A stretch of DNA of 64,000 nt from Pseudomonas sp. R28(2017) (GCF_002112505.1 NZ_NEHW01000019.1:21014-85013); one strand, 5' to 3'; shown: positions 36,644 through 45,354, counted from the first letter of the stretch. Translations and numbers: made by a program. The notes: generated by a model not told the origin, from the letters alone.

Positions 36644-37531
36644 ATGCATTTCGACCTGGCAGACCTGCGGCTTTTCATCCATATCGGCGAATCGCCAAGC
36701 CTGACCCAGGGCGCGCGCCGGGCGTTCCTCTCGCCGGCTGCGGCCAGTGCGCGGATCAAGGCGCTGGAGGCCCAGCTCGATACCCGTCTGCTGTACCGTG
36801 ACAGCCGGGGCGTCGAGCTGACACCGGCGGGGCACAAGTTGCTGATGCATGCCCGCCTGATCATGCGCCAGGTCGATTACCTGAAAGCCGAGTTCACCCA
36901 GTTCGGCACCGACCTGGCCGGGCATATCCGCATCTTCGCCAACACCACGGCGGTCACCGAGTTCCTGCCGGAAGTGCTGGCCGGTTTCATGGCCAAGCGC
37001 CCCGGAGTGACCGTCGGCCTGCAGGAGCGCCTGTCGCGGGACATCGTGCGCGGTGTGCTCGATGGCAGCAGCGACATGGGCATCATCGCCGGGCCGGTGG
37101 AGGCCAGCGGCTTGCAGGTGATGCACTTCAGCACCGACCGCCTGGTGCTGATCGTGCCGGCGGGCCATGAACTGGCGGGCCGCAAGACGGTGTCGTTGAA
37201 GCAGACCTTGGCCTTTCAGCATATCGGCTTGCACGACGGCAGCACCTTGCTGAGCTTCCTGCGCGACCATGTGGAACGCATGGGCCTGAACCTGTCACTG
37301 CGCATTCAGCTGTCCAGCTTCGAGGCGATCTGCCGGCTGGTGGAGGCGGGGGTGGGCATCGGCATCATCCCCGAGTCGGCGGCGCTGCGGCACAGCCAGA
37401 CCATGGAGCTGGTGACCATCAGCCTGGATGAGCCATGGGCGGTGCGCGAACGCAGCATTCTGGTGCGTGAACTGGAGGCGTTGCCGGGGACGGTGCGGGC
37501 GTTGATTGCGACGTTGATGCCAGAAGCTTGA
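36644..37531 (+). CDS. itcR: LysR-family regulator of the itaconate operon
   Basis: A 295-residue LysR protein: winged helix at residues 5-65 (DLRLFIHIGESPSLTQGARR, SPAAASARIKALEAQL), effector domain with ITNTTAVTEF-like FANTTAVTEFLPEVL, and FEAICRLVEAGVGIGIIPESAA. It is divergent from ich over 126 bp, as is the itaconate sensor ItcR in P. aeruginosa. Expected to activate the catabolic and dct transcripts when itaconate or its CoA ester is present. The name is by context. Confidence 0.85.
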   Translation: MHFDLADLRLFIHIGESPSLTQGARRAFLSPAAASARIKALEAQLDTRLLYRDSRGVELTPAGHKLLMHARLIMRQVDYLKAEFTQFGTDLAGHIRIFANTTAVTEFLPEVLAGFMAKRPGVTVGLQERLSRDIVRGVLDGSSDMGIIAGPVEASGLQVMHFSTDRLVLIVPAGHELAGRKTVSLKQTLAFQHIGLHDGSTLLSFLRDHVERMGLNLSLRIQLSSFEAICRLVEAGVGIGIIPESAALRHSQTMELVTISLDEPWAVRERSILVRELEALPGTVRALIATLMPEA

Positions 37532-37554
37532 TATCAGCGGCGCTGGCCGTTTCT

Positions 37555-38002
37555 TGCTTGCGCTTGCTCTTGCTCTTGCTCTTGCTCTTGCTCTTGCTCT
37601 TGCTCTTGCTCTTGCTCTTGCTTTGGCTTTGGCTTTGGCTTCTAAGCGCGCGGTAGTTCAGGCGACGCAAATTGCGACTTCAGGAGGCCGAACGCAGGTC
37701 TTGCGGAGGGAGGTGACGGGCATGGATGCCCGTCAAGCGCTGGGCCCCAGGTTGGGGCCTACAACTTGCTGCGCAAGTCTACATCTCGCGCCTTCGGCTG
37801 CGCCGAAGGGGTGCTGCGCACCCTGGCCCTCCAGGCGCCTGCGTTCGGCCTCCTGAAGTCGCACTCTGCGTCGCCTGAACTATCGCGCGCTTAGAAGCCA
37901 AAGCCAAAGCAAGAGCAAGAGCAAGAGCAAGAGCAAGAGCAAGAGCAAGAGCAAGAGCAAGAGCAAGAGCAAGAGCAAGAGCAAGAGCAAGAGCAAGAGC
38001 AG
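37555..38002. repeat. Hexanucleotide-armed palindromic element, copy B
   Basis: From left: about nine to ten CTTGCT repeats (37563-37620), TTTGGC triplets, an arm with GCGACTTCAGGAGGCCGAACG (split here around 37673-37692), the interior hairpin GACGGGCATGGATGCCCGTC, a GC-rich middle unique to this copy (37760-37840), the complementary arm GGCCTCCTGAAGTCGCAC, and about fifteen CAAGAG repeats (37909-38000). Inverted tandem tracts at both ends could form one long hairpin. The left and right tract lengths differ, as expected from slippage. Same element as 2122-2386. Confidence 0.85.
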
Positions 38003-38060
38003 GGTTGGCGAAGTTGCAGGCGTTTCGTGAGTGGCTCTTGGCGAGGCGTACAGTACTTGA

Positions 38061-38702
38061 TCAGAGTCCCAGGGTAAGTGGTGCGTCCTTGATCCAGAGA
38101 CGAGCCCCCTGAGCGCCGGCGCTGGCTTGCAAGGGCGTGCCTGCCGGCAGGCGCATCCAGCTCAGGGGCTGAAGGCTGAAGTCCGCGCTGGCCAGGCTGC
38201 CTTGCAGAAGCAGGCATTCCAGTCCGCGCCGGTTGTCCAGGCAGACAGAAGCACCGGGTTGCAGGTGCTTCAGATGAACCTGTTCATGTGCATTCGAAAA
38301 CAGCAACTGGTCGCCTTGCGCTGATAAGGTAGCGACGAGCTGCTGGTCATCTTCAGGATGAAACTGCTGCAGGCGGACGAAGATCGTGCAGCCCTCCCCA
38401 GACCTTGGCGCGTGCGCGCTACCGGGTGGATTGCGGACATAGCTGCCCGCCGGGTACTGGCCGCGCTCATCCTCGAACACACCTGCCAATACCAGGAATT
38501 CTTCGCCGCCAGGGTGCTGGTGGGCGCTGAAATGGCTACCGGGGGCATAGCGCACCAGGCTGGTGGCGCGGGCCTTTTCGCCGCCAATGCGAAACAGCGG
38601 GCGGCGCTCTACGCCGGGCAGGGGGCTGGCCAGCCAGGGCAGGTCGGCACCGTGCATGATGGCGGGCAGGGACAGGTCGGCGTTCAGGCGGTCCGGGAGC
38701 AT
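38061..38702 (-). CDS. ChrR-like cupin-domain protein
   Basis: A 213-residue protein with a cupin in residues about 45-120: GSHFSAHQHPGGEEFLVLAGVFEDERGQYPAGSYVRNPPGS, matching the metal-binding cupin of ChrR-type anti-sigma factors (His, His, Glu, then a distal His in SAHAPRSG). A second, degenerate cupin-like half follows. There is no zinc anti-sigma domain at the front and no sigma-factor gene beside it, so it is a stand-alone ChrR cupin of unknown role. It is divergent from a broken EamA gene. Confidence 0.8.
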   Translation of the reverse strand: MLPDRLNADLSLPAIMHGADLPWLASPLPGVERRPLFRIGGEKARATSLVRYAPGSHFSAHQHPGGEEFLVLAGVFEDERGQYPAGSYVRNPPGSAHAPRSGEGCTIFVRLQQFHPEDDQQLVATLSAQGDQLLFSNAHEQVHLKHLQPGASVCLDNRRGLECLLLQGSLASADFSLQPLSWMRLPAGTPLQASAGAQGARLWIKDAPLTLGL

Positions 38703-38826
38703 GGCGGTTTTCCGGGTATTGAAGGGGGGGCGGTACCAGCCCTCTTATGATCAGCTGTTGTCAGGTATCGATAAAGCTTCTAAAACACCGACAAACAAGA
38801 ATTTCCATCTCAGAGGTGTCCACACC

Positions 38827-39442
38827 ATGAGTGTCCGCAGCACCGCCATCGCCGGTCAAGGCAACAAAACCTGGCTATGGCCGGCCCTGTTCAGCCTTGT
38901 GGCCTTCGCCGCCAACTCGGTGTTCTGCCGCCTGGCCCTGCGCGATGGGGCGATCGATGCCGAGTCGTTCACCGTGGTGCGCCTGGCCAGCGGGGCGGCG
39001 TTTCTGCTCTTGCTCGTCGCCTGCGCAAGCCGGGCATGGCCATTGGTGGCAGCTGGAAGGGCGGGCTTGCGCTGTACCTTTATGCCTACCTGTTTTCCGT
39101 GGCCTACCTCCAACTGGGTGCCGGCGTCGGTGCCTTGCTGTTGTTCGGTGCCGTGCAGATCACCATGTTCGCCTTCGCCTGGTTCAAGGGCGAAGGCCTC
39201 AGCGCACGCACTCTGCTGGGCATGCTGATCGCTTTCGCCGGCCTGGTCCTGCTGCTGTTGCCTGGCGCAGAAGCGCCACTGCTGCTCAGTGCCCTGGTGA
39301 TGGCGGCTTCCGGTGTGGCCTGGGGCGCCTATTCGCTGCTGGGTAAAGGCTCGCCCAATCCACTGGCCGACACCGCCGGCAACTTCCTTCGCAGTTGTTC
39401 GAAGGCAAAAACCTGTCAACAGGCCCGGTGTGCCCGGGCCTG
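38827..39442 (+). pseudogene. EamA/DMT-family exporter, frameshifted and 3'-truncated
   Basis: Translation begins at ATG 38827 (MSVRSTAIAGQG) and gives two helices up to LLLLVACASR near 39030. There the family frame jumps by one base (lost C in GTCGCC-TGCGC) and continues in the next frame from RKPGMAIGGSWKG to GAYSLLGKGSPNPLADTAGN. Near 39388 homology ends, and the frame runs into a hairpin. About half of the usual 290-residue protein is missing. A single sequencing error could explain the frameshift but not the truncation. Confidence 0.8.
39421..39441 (-). terminator. Terminator of the TorF-type gene
   Basis: AGGCCCGG-TGTGC-CCGGGCCT is an 8-bp perfect stem; on the minus strand it is followed by GTTGACAGGTTTTTG. 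It lies 20 bp downstream of the TorF stop and overlaps the broken EamA 3' end. Confidence 0.65.
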
Positions 39443-39461
39443 ACGTAGGTGATCGTGCCGG

Positions 39462-40181
39462 TCAGAAGAAGCTGCGCTGGGCCTTGAGGGTGACCATGCT
39501 TTCGCAATAGGTGTTGATGCCGGCATAGGCGTCGCAGCCGCTGCCGCTGAGGTCGGAGTTGCTGTAGATCAGGTTGAGGTCGATGCCCAGCCAGGGCCGC
39601 GACAGCTCCAGCGACCAGTCGGAAAACCCGCTGATCTGGCTGCCGTCGCCGATGGTGAACGGGGTACCCAGGCGGTGGTGGGCAAGCTTGACGGTCAGGT
39701 CGACATCGAACAACGGCAAGTGGCCGAAGTCGGCGAACAGGGTGCCGGTGTGGTTGTCCGGGTTGTCGCGCCAGGCGCCGCCAAAGCGGCTGCCAAGCAC
39801 CGAAATGCCGCCGTACAGGGCGTAGCTGTCGGGGCCGGCGATGTTCGGCTGGCTGTAGTGGATCAGGCCCACTTCGTAGCCCAGGGTGCTGTCGAAGTGG
39901 TGCTTGTAGCCGGTGTAGCTGTCCAGGCGCAGGGTGGAATCGGGCGTCACGCCCATGCTCGGCGCGTACTGGCCGAGGTACCAGCCGCTGGGGTGGCTGA
40001 GGTCGAGGCCGCCGTGGAAGGCGCCCACCGCACTTGGCGAGATCAACCCCTGGGCCATGCTGCGCGAGGGGGTGGTGCCGAGGGTGAAGTCGAAATCGCC
40101 CAGTTGGCGCTGGATCTGTTGCGCGTGCAGTGCCGGGCTCGAGAGGAGGGCCGCAGTCAGCAACAGAAGGGGCCTGGTCAT
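39462..40181 (-). CDS. TorF-family putative outer-membrane porin
   Basis: A 239-residue beta-barrel protein with signal peptide (PLLLLTAALLSSPALHA-QQ). Aromatic alternating strands follow (GWYLGQYAPSMGV, LRLDSYTGYKHHF, LGYEVGLIHYSQP) and the C-terminus ends in Phe (LKAQRSFF), the usual outer-membrane insertion signal. TorF/Gcw_chp proteins are small, uncharacterised barrels. ATG 40181 has AGGA eight bases away; GTG 40187 is an alternative. Confidence 0.85.
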   Translation of the reverse strand: MTRPLLLLTAALLSSPALHAQQIQRQLGDFDFTLGTTPSRSMAQGLISPSAVGAFHGGLDLSHPSGWYLGQYAPSMGVTPDSTLRLDSYTGYKHHFDSTLGYEVGLIHYSQPNIAGPDSYALYGGISVLGSRFGGAWRDNPDNHTGTLFADFGHLPLFDVDLTVKLAHHRLGTPFTIGDGSQISGFSDWSLELSRPWLGIDLNLIYSNSDLSGSGCDAYAGINTYCESMVTLKAQRSFF

Positions 40182-40286
40182 GGTCACCGTCCTGGAAGGC
40201 TTGCTCTTGAGCGGCCGAGGATACCTGTGTCGGTTGCCGGGTGGCTACTGAAGGTGGCCATTACTCGACCATTGGTCGAGGGCAGT

Positions 40287-40670
40287 TCATGCCCCGATTG
40301 GTTCGGCGATTTCGATCAGGTTCAGGTCAGGGTCACGTACGTACACCGAGCGGATCGGGCCGGTTGCACCCGTGCGGGCAACGGGGCCTTCGATGATGGG
40401 CCATTGCACCTTCTGCAGGTGAGCGATCACTTGTTCCAGGCCGACCTTGCTGATGAAGCACAGATCCAGGGCGCCAGGTACCGGCAGATGCGCCTTGGGC
40501 TCGAACTCATGGCCGCGGATATGGATATTGATTTTCTGGTTGCCGTAGCGCAGTGCCAGGCGGTTGTTGCCGAAGGTTTCCAGCTGCATGCCCAGCACAC
40601 GGGTGTAGAAGTCGGTGCAGGCATCGATGTCGGTGGTGGTGAGGACCAGGTGGTCCAGGTGATCGATCAT
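40287..40670 (-). CDS. VOC-family (glyoxalase-type) protein
   Basis: A 127-residue single VOC module: DHLVLTTTDIDACTDFYTRVLGM at the start and YVRDPDLNLIEIAEP at the end, giving the paired beta-alpha-beta units. Metal ligands would be the first His (residue 7) and the closing Glu. The family includes glyoxalase I, fosfomycin-resistance proteins and ring-cleaving dioxygenases; this one looks like the generic virulence/glyoxalase type. It stands alone. Confidence 0.88.
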   Translation of the reverse strand: MIDHLDHLVLTTTDIDACTDFYTRVLGMQLETFGNNRLALRYGNQKINIHIRGHEFEPKAHLPVPGALDLCFISKVGLEQVIAHLQKVQWPIIEGPVARTGATGPIRSVYVRDPDLNLIEIAEPIGA

Positions 40671-40748
40671 TGGCCAGCCTCAGTGACAGGGACTGACGGC
40701 GATCAGTCCGGGCAGGGCCATGATAGTGCGCTGAGCCGGTCTTTCAAC

Positions 40749-41000
40749 TCAGCCTTTGATTGCAGGCCGGGCTTCGGCGACATCGGTGACCACCTGTTGG
40801 CTCGCGGAGCGTTCGATGACGCGCTTGCGCAGTTCGTATTCGTCCAGCGACAGGCCCTGGCGCTGGATGGATTCGAGTTGCAGCTGGCGGGTTTCTTCTG
40901 CGGTGTAGGGGCGCAGTTCCGGGTGGCTGGCGCAACCGGTGAGCACGGCGATCGCGGTGACGGAGAGGGCAGCGAGCAGCAGGCGGGCCGTGGTGTTCAT
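40749..41000 (-). CDS. Small lipoprotein
   Basis: An 83-residue protein with a lipoprotein signal peptide ending in the lipobox VLTGC (Cys22). The mature part is hydrophilic and helical (EETRQLQLESIQRQGLSLDEYELRKRVIERSA). The function is unknown; the second mature residue is Ala, so no inner-membrane retention Asp is seen and outer-membrane sorting is likely. Confidence 0.8.
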   Translation of the reverse strand: MNTTARLLLAALSVTAIAVLTGCASHPELRPYTAEETRQLQLESIQRQGLSLDEYELRKRVIERSASQQVVTDVAEARPAIKG

Positions 41001-41168
41001 CGGGGGAAGCTCCAGGATTCGGGCGGTGGGAATCGATGGAGCTAGGTTATTGATTGCTGGCGATCGGTAGAAATTGGTGTTGTCGATAGTGACTATTGAG
41101 GGTGATGCAAGTCTTGAACCCGCACTCTTTCACACCGTTCTTTCTGGATGCCGAAGCTTGCGAGAAGT

Positions 41169-41213
41169 CTGTGGGAGCTGGTTTACCGGCGATGGGCCGC
41201 ATAGCGGCCCTGT
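41169..41213. repeat. Single REP-like half element
   Basis: CTGTGGGAGCTGGTTTACCGGCGATGGGCCGC-type sequence followed by GGGCCGCATAGCGGCCC, a hairpin. It resembles one REP unit without a partner. The 41001-41276 gap otherwise shows nothing coding. Confidence 0.55.
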
Positions 41214-41276
41214 CTACATGGAGGCTGGCTTTCATGACGTTTTTGCCGTGGATTAGGCAGGTCTTTTCCCAAGGGG

Positions 41277-41519
41277 GTGGAGTCGGTCGAATCTTTATTG
41301 ATAGAAGTAGACTTTTTTGCGCTTCCTGATGAAGCGTATGGGTTCGTCGCGGGGGCACTCTATGTCCATGCGAATGTACGGGACGACGCCGCGAGGATGG
41401 CGCTAGTGGAAATCGAGGTGGCAGCGGGGACGTTGGAACTGGATGCGCGAAAGACCCTGAATGGGCCGATTTTCTCTTGGCGTTGCGCCAAGGTATCTGG
41501 CAAGGGACGCCCCCGGTAG
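41277..41519 (+). CDS. Possible small hypothetical protein
   Basis: A GTG-started frame of 80 codons preceded by AAGGGG. The composition is protein-like (VDFFALPDEAYGFVAGALYV, ALVEIEVAAGTLELDARKT), but I recognise no family and the 5' part is AT-richer than the rest. It may be a real small gene or a fragment of a larger lost gene. Confidence 0.35.
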   Translation: MESVESLLIEVDFFALPDEAYGFVAGALYVHANVRDDAARMALVEIEVAAGTLELDARKTLNGPIFSWRCAKVSGKGRPR

Positions 41520-41635
41520 ATGCAAAGTGAATTTCAAACGGCGCCTGATGATGATTGGTTAGTTGAGCAGCCGTGCAGTTGCGCTACGCTGGAAAAACAT
41601 TGCCGTGGCGCTTTACCTGCCCGCAGGAGCGCAAC

Positions 41636-41848
41636 ATGAACTTTCTTATCGAACAGGCCAGCGTACAGGGACGGCCAAGCTGGCTGGTGCATGCCTGTGG
41701 CATGACGTTCACCTTTCCCACTCAGGATGCAGCGCATAACTTTGCCAGCAAATTGGCAGAGCGAGTCGATGCGCCTCATCCGTTGCCGCCGGAAACGTTG
41801 AAGTACTGGACTGCGCAACATGCGCGTTTGAAACAGGGCATCCGTTAG
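41636..41848 (+). CDS. Small hypothetical protein
   Basis: A 70-residue protein with a good ribosome site (GCAGGAGC, 41623-41630). It includes SWLVHACGMTFTFPTQDAAHNFASKL and reads as a compact cytosolic domain. No family recognised. It is 26 bp upstream of the VIT-like membrane gene and may share its transcript. Confidence 0.7.
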   Translation: MNFLIEQASVQGRPSWLVHACGMTFTFPTQDAAHNFASKLAERVDAPHPLPPETLKYWTAQHARLKQGIR

Positions 41849-41874
41849 TTCAGACCAACCCCGAGGGGCCGCGT

Positions 41875-42516
41875 ATGAGTGGACGTGCACTGGAACCCAT
41901 CGATCGCATTACCGAAGTGATGTTCGGGCTGCTGATGGCCACTACCTTCACCGGCTCGCTGAGCGTGGCCACGGCCGGCCGGGAAGATGCCCGGCTGATG
42001 CTGATCGCGGCTTTTGGCTGCAACCTGGCCTGGGGCCTGGCCGATGCGGTGATCTACCTGCTGCGCACCTGGACCGAACGTACCCGCAGCCGCACCTTGC
42101 TGGCCCGGCTACTGGCTGACGAGAACGGCCGCGAAGGGCGCCAGCTGATCGCCGATGCGCTGCCGGCGCGCATTGGCGAAGTGGTGGATGAGAACGGCCT
42201 GGAGCTGCTGAGGATCCACCTGTTGCGCAACGGCCAGCAACCGCTGCCCGCGCGGCTTGGCCTGCAGGACTTCAAGGCGGCACTGGCGACCTTTCTGCTG
42301 GTGGTGCTGGCGACTTTCCCACTGGTGATCCCGTTCCTGCTGATCGCGCACACCGGCACTGCCATCCGGGTCTCGAACCTGGTCGCCCTGGCCATGCTGT
42401 TCTTGGCCGGCTGGCTATTGGCGCGCTACTCCGGAGGGCGCGGTGTACTCACCGGCGTGATCATGACGCTGGTCGGGGTCGCACTGATCCTGGCCATCAT
42501 CGCCCTGGGTGGCTGA
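41875..42516 (+). CDS. VIT1/CCC1-related membrane protein
   Basis: A 213-residue protein with about five membrane helices (for example near 30-65, 135-160, 165-185 and 190-212). The start EPIDRITEVMFGLLMATTFTGSLS and the hydrophilic middle (TLLARLLADENGREGRQLI) resemble VIT-family proteins that move iron or manganese, but it is shorter and lacks the usual glutamate-rich cytosolic domain. Function in metal transport is a family-based guess. Confidence 0.7.
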   Translation: MSGRALEPIDRITEVMFGLLMATTFTGSLSVATAGREDARLMLIAAFGCNLAWGLADAVIYLLRTWTERTRSRTLLARLLADENGREGRQLIADALPARIGEVVDENGLELLRIHLLRNGQQPLPARLGLQDFKAALATFLLVVLATFPLVIPFLLIAHTGTAIRVSNLVALAMLFLAGWLLARYSGGRGVLTGVIMTLVGVALILAIIALGG

Positions 42517-42523
42517 TGCAGGG

Positions 42524-42781
42524 TCAGTACTTTATGTCCCTGGCGCGTTCACGGCCTTGTTGTTTGGTGTGGCGTTTGTCCTGACGGCAGCCGGCGTTGC
42601 TTTTCTGGTCGGCATGGCGGCAGTCCTGTTTGGTCTGACGCGCGCCTTGGCGGGTTTCCTGGCGCACTTCGCGGGCTTGCTGGCGCCGTTCGGCGCGGTC
42701 GGTAACCGCCGCCCAACTTTGTAACGTGGTGGCGCACAACAGTACGGCCAGGCAAAAACGCCAGGCTCTTGAAGTTGCCAT
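42524..42781 (-). CDS. Small secreted basic protein
   Basis: An 85-residue protein with a signal peptide (RFCLAVLLCATTLQSWA) and a mature part almost all Arg, Gln, Lys, Asp and Glu (RAERRQQAREVRQETRQ). A perfect AGGAGG ribosome site precedes ATG 42781. Similar charged periplasmic proteins are common in pseudomonads, without known function. It converges on the VIT-like gene. Confidence 0.75.
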   Translation of the reverse strand: MATSRAWRFCLAVLLCATTLQSWAAVTDRAERRQQAREVRQETRQGARQTKQDCRHADQKSNAGCRQDKRHTKQQGRERARDIKY

Positions 42782-42994
42782 GGTGGGCCTCCTGTTGGCT
42801 GGGTTAGTTACCGAAAAGGGGGGCAGTACACGTTAAGTACAGTTCCGTTTCGATAGGCGATTTAGATTTAAAGGCAGTAAGCCTAGTTGCCATTAGTGCG
42901 TTGAAATCCAATGTACGACAGTGGTCGAAAATGGCGCCTTTGCTACCCTTATCGCACACTCTTTTCTCGCGGTATGGCCAGATGGGGAACTGCG

Positions 42995-44461
42995 ATGCGC
43001 ATGCCATTGTTAGGTGTCATGTCGATAGTGTTGTGCCTTAACGGTGTTACCAGCCTGGCACTGGCCGAAGACTTGCCGGCCCCAGACCCGGCGCCTGCCG
43101 AAGCCAAGCAGGCAGTGTTCAACCAGGAGCAGCTCGACCAGATGCTCGCGCCGATCGCGTTGTACCCCGATCCGCTGCTGGCCCAGGTGTTGATGGCGTC
43201 GACCTACCCAGGGGAGGTGACCGAAGCGGTGGCCTGGTCCAAGGCCAACCCCAAGGCCCAGGGCGATGACGCGGTCAAGCAGGTGGCCAACCAGACCTGG
43301 GACCCAAGCGTGCAATCATTGGTGGCGTTCCCGCAGGTGCTGGTGGTACTCGGCCAGGACCCGGTCTGGGTCCAGCGGCTGGGTGATGCCTTCCTGGCCC
43401 AACCCGATGACGTGATGGCCGGCGTTCAGCGCCTGCGCCACCAGGCCCAGGCGGCCGGCAACCTGACCAGCAACCAGTACCAGAACGTCACGGTGCAGGC
43501 CGCGCCCGCAGCGGCGCCGGCTGCGGCCAGTTCGGGCGGGTCGCAGAGTGCGCCAGCCAGCAGTTCATCGACCAGCACCATCATCATTCAGCCGGCCGAC
43601 CCGCAGGTGGTGTATGTGCCCACCTACAACCCGACCACCACTTACGGCACCTGGGCCTATCCTGCCTCACCGCCGGTGTATTACCCGCCGTCGCCGATGT
43701 ACTACGCGGGCACCGCGCTGATGGCCGGGCTGGCGTTTGGCGCCGGCGTGGCGATCATCGATTCGGTGTGGGGCGATTGCGACTGGAACAACGGCGACGT
43801 CGATATCGACGTCAACCGCTACAACAACATCAACGGCAACAACCGCATCACCAACATCCAGAACAAGTGGCAGCACAACCCCGTGCACCGTGACGGCGTG
43901 CCCTACCGCGACAACCGCAGCCGCCAGCAATACGGCCGCCAGCTCGACGGCGCCAATCAGCGCGCCGCGTTCCGTGGCGATGATGCCCAGCGTGCCCAGG
44001 CCCGTGATCGCGCCCGCAGCTCGATGGACCGGGCGGGTATCGAGCGCCCGGCCACCAGCAACCGCGAAGCCCGCGACAGTGCACGCCAGGCGCGGGCCGA
44101 AGGCGGCGTGGGCAACCGCGTGCAAGGCGCCAACAACAATGCGCGCCCCGCCGACCGCCGCGCAGAGCCGCGCAACACCACCCGCGACAACGCGCAGGCG
44201 CGCAACCAGGTCAGCCAGCGTCGGCAGGGTGAAGGCCAGGCCCGTCAGACCGTGCAGAACCGCCCGGGCAACACCGCAGGCCGGGCCCGCAACAATGCCT
44301 TCGACGGCGTTCGTTCAGCATCGCGTACCACGGCGCAGGCCAACCGCGGCCGCACCAGCCAGTCTTTCGCCCAGCGGCCCAGCGCCTCGCGTGCGGCCGG
44401 GCATCAGATATCCCGGCCCAGTGCGCCGGCACGTCGCGGTGGGGGAGGTGGCCGTCGATGA
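42995..44461 (+). CDS. DUF3300 secreted protein
   Basis: A 488-residue protein. A signal peptide (residues 1-24, MPLLGVMSIVLCLNGVTSLALA) is followed by the DUF3300 domain (about 40-240: LDQMLAPIALYPDPLLAQVLMASTYP, QVVYVPTYNPTTTYG). A glycine-rich hydrophobic segment (YYAGTALMAGLAFGAGVAI) follows, then about 200 residues of Arg/Asn/Ala-rich low-complexity sequence ending ARRGGGGGRR. ATG 42995 has GGGGA seven bases upstream; two earlier ATGs are less likely. It overlaps the DUF2950 gene by four bases. Function unknown; the polybasic tail could bind nucleic acid or cell-wall polymers. Confidence 0.88.
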   Translation: MRMPLLGVMSIVLCLNGVTSLALAEDLPAPDPAPAEAKQAVFNQEQLDQMLAPIALYPDPLLAQVLMASTYPGEVTEAVAWSKANPKAQGDDAVKQVANQTWDPSVQSLVAFPQVLVVLGQDPVWVQRLGDAFLAQPDDVMAGVQRLRHQAQAAGNLTSNQYQNVTVQAAPAAAPAAASSGGSQSAPASSSSTSTIIIQPADPQVVYVPTYNPTTTYGTWAYPASPPVYYPPSPMYYAGTALMAGLAFGAGVAIIDSVWGDCDWNNGDVDIDVNRYNNINGNNRITNIQNKWQHNPVHRDGVPYRDNRSRQQYGRQLDGANQRAAFRGDDAQRAQARDRARSSMDRAGIERPATSNREARDSARQARAEGGVGNRVQGANNNARPADRRAEPRNTTRDNAQARNQVSQRRQGEGQARQTVQNRPGNTAGRARNNAFDGVRSASRTTAQANRGRTSQSFAQRPSASRAAGHQISRPSAPARRGGGGGRR

Positions 44462-45354
44462 ACAACAAGACCACGGTTGCTGCAGTGCTGATCGGCCTGG
44501 GCATGGCCTGGGCCAACCTGGCCGCTGCGCAGGAAGCATTCCCGACCCCGGAAAAGGCGGTCGAATCGTTTGTCCAGGCGCTGGGCGTCGAGCACGCCGA
44601 CGAAGCGCGCCTGGCGCAGTTGCTGGGTGATGACTGGCGCACCTACATACCCCGCGAAGGTGTGCAGCGCAGTGACGTCGATGCCTTCCTGGAACAGTAC
44701 AAGGCCCGGCATCAGATCGACAAGCAGGGCGACAGCAAGGCCATCCTGGCGGTGGGCCCCGAGCACTGGACCTTGCCCATTCCGCTGACCAGGGCCGCCA
44801 ACGGCTGGCGCTTCGACCTCAAGGCCGGCAGCGCCGAAATCCGCGCCCGGCGCATCGGCCGCAACGAACTGGCGGCCTTGCAGTCGGTGCTTGCCTATCA
44901 CGACGCGCAGATGGACTACGCCTCAAAGGACCGCAACGGCAACGGCGCGCTGGAATATGCCCAGCAGATCTTCAGCACCCCCGGCAAGCATGACGGCTTG
45001 TTCTGGGAAGACGAAGAAGGCGGCGAGATCAGCCCGCTGGGGCCGCTGTTCGGCAAGGACGTGGTGGGTGACGCCTGGTACGGCTACCACTTCCGCATCC
45101 TAGATGGCCAGGGCCCGTCAGCACCGGGCGGCGCCTACAGCTACCTGATCGGTAACCAGATGAGCCGCGGTTTCGCTTTGGTCGCCTGGCCGGCGAAGTA
45201 CGCCGACACCGGGGTGATGAGCTTCATGATCAGCCATGACGGGCAGGTGTTCGAAAAGGACCTGGGGCCGCAGGGCGACAAGATTGCCAAAGCGATGAAG
45301 CGCTTCGACCCGAATGACAGCTGGAAAGAAGTCGACGTCGACGCCAGCGAATGA
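44458..45354 (+). CDS. DUF2950 secreted protein
   Basis: A 298-residue protein with signal peptide (TTVAAVLIGLGMAWANLAAAQ) and the DUF2950 features FPTPEKAVESFVQALG, YASKDRNGNGALEYAQ and FGKDVVGDAWYGYHFRIL. The start overlaps the DUF3300 stop (ATGA), so the two are made together and probably act together in the periplasm. This pairing is seen in many bacteria; the function is unknown. Confidence 0.9.
   Translation: MNNKTTVAAVLIGLGMAWANLAAAQEAFPTPEKAVESFVQALGVEHADEARLAQLLGDDWRTYIPREGVQRSDVDAFLEQYKARHQIDKQGDSKAILAVGPEHWTLPIPLTRAANGWRFDLKAGSAEIRARRIGRNELAALQSVLAYHDAQMDYASKDRNGNGALEYAQQIFSTPGKHDGLFWEDEEGGEISPLGPLFGKDVVGDAWYGYHFRILDGQGPSAPGGAYSYLIGNQMSRGFALVAWPAKYADTGVMSFMISHDGQVFEKDLGPQGDKIAKAMKRFDPNDSWKEVDVDASE

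Noticed and set aside
37554..37856. Open frame encoding a Leu-Ala repeat protein
   Set aside because: The repeat peptide is the translation of the TTGCTC tract and the rest is the palindromic element; both strands are equally open.
37909..38002. Possible CRISPR array
   Set aside because: The repeat unit is 6 bp with no spacers; it is a microsatellite tract.
41047..41358. 103-codon minus-strand frame
   Set aside because: Covers a REP-like unit and has no protein-like pattern or ribosome site.
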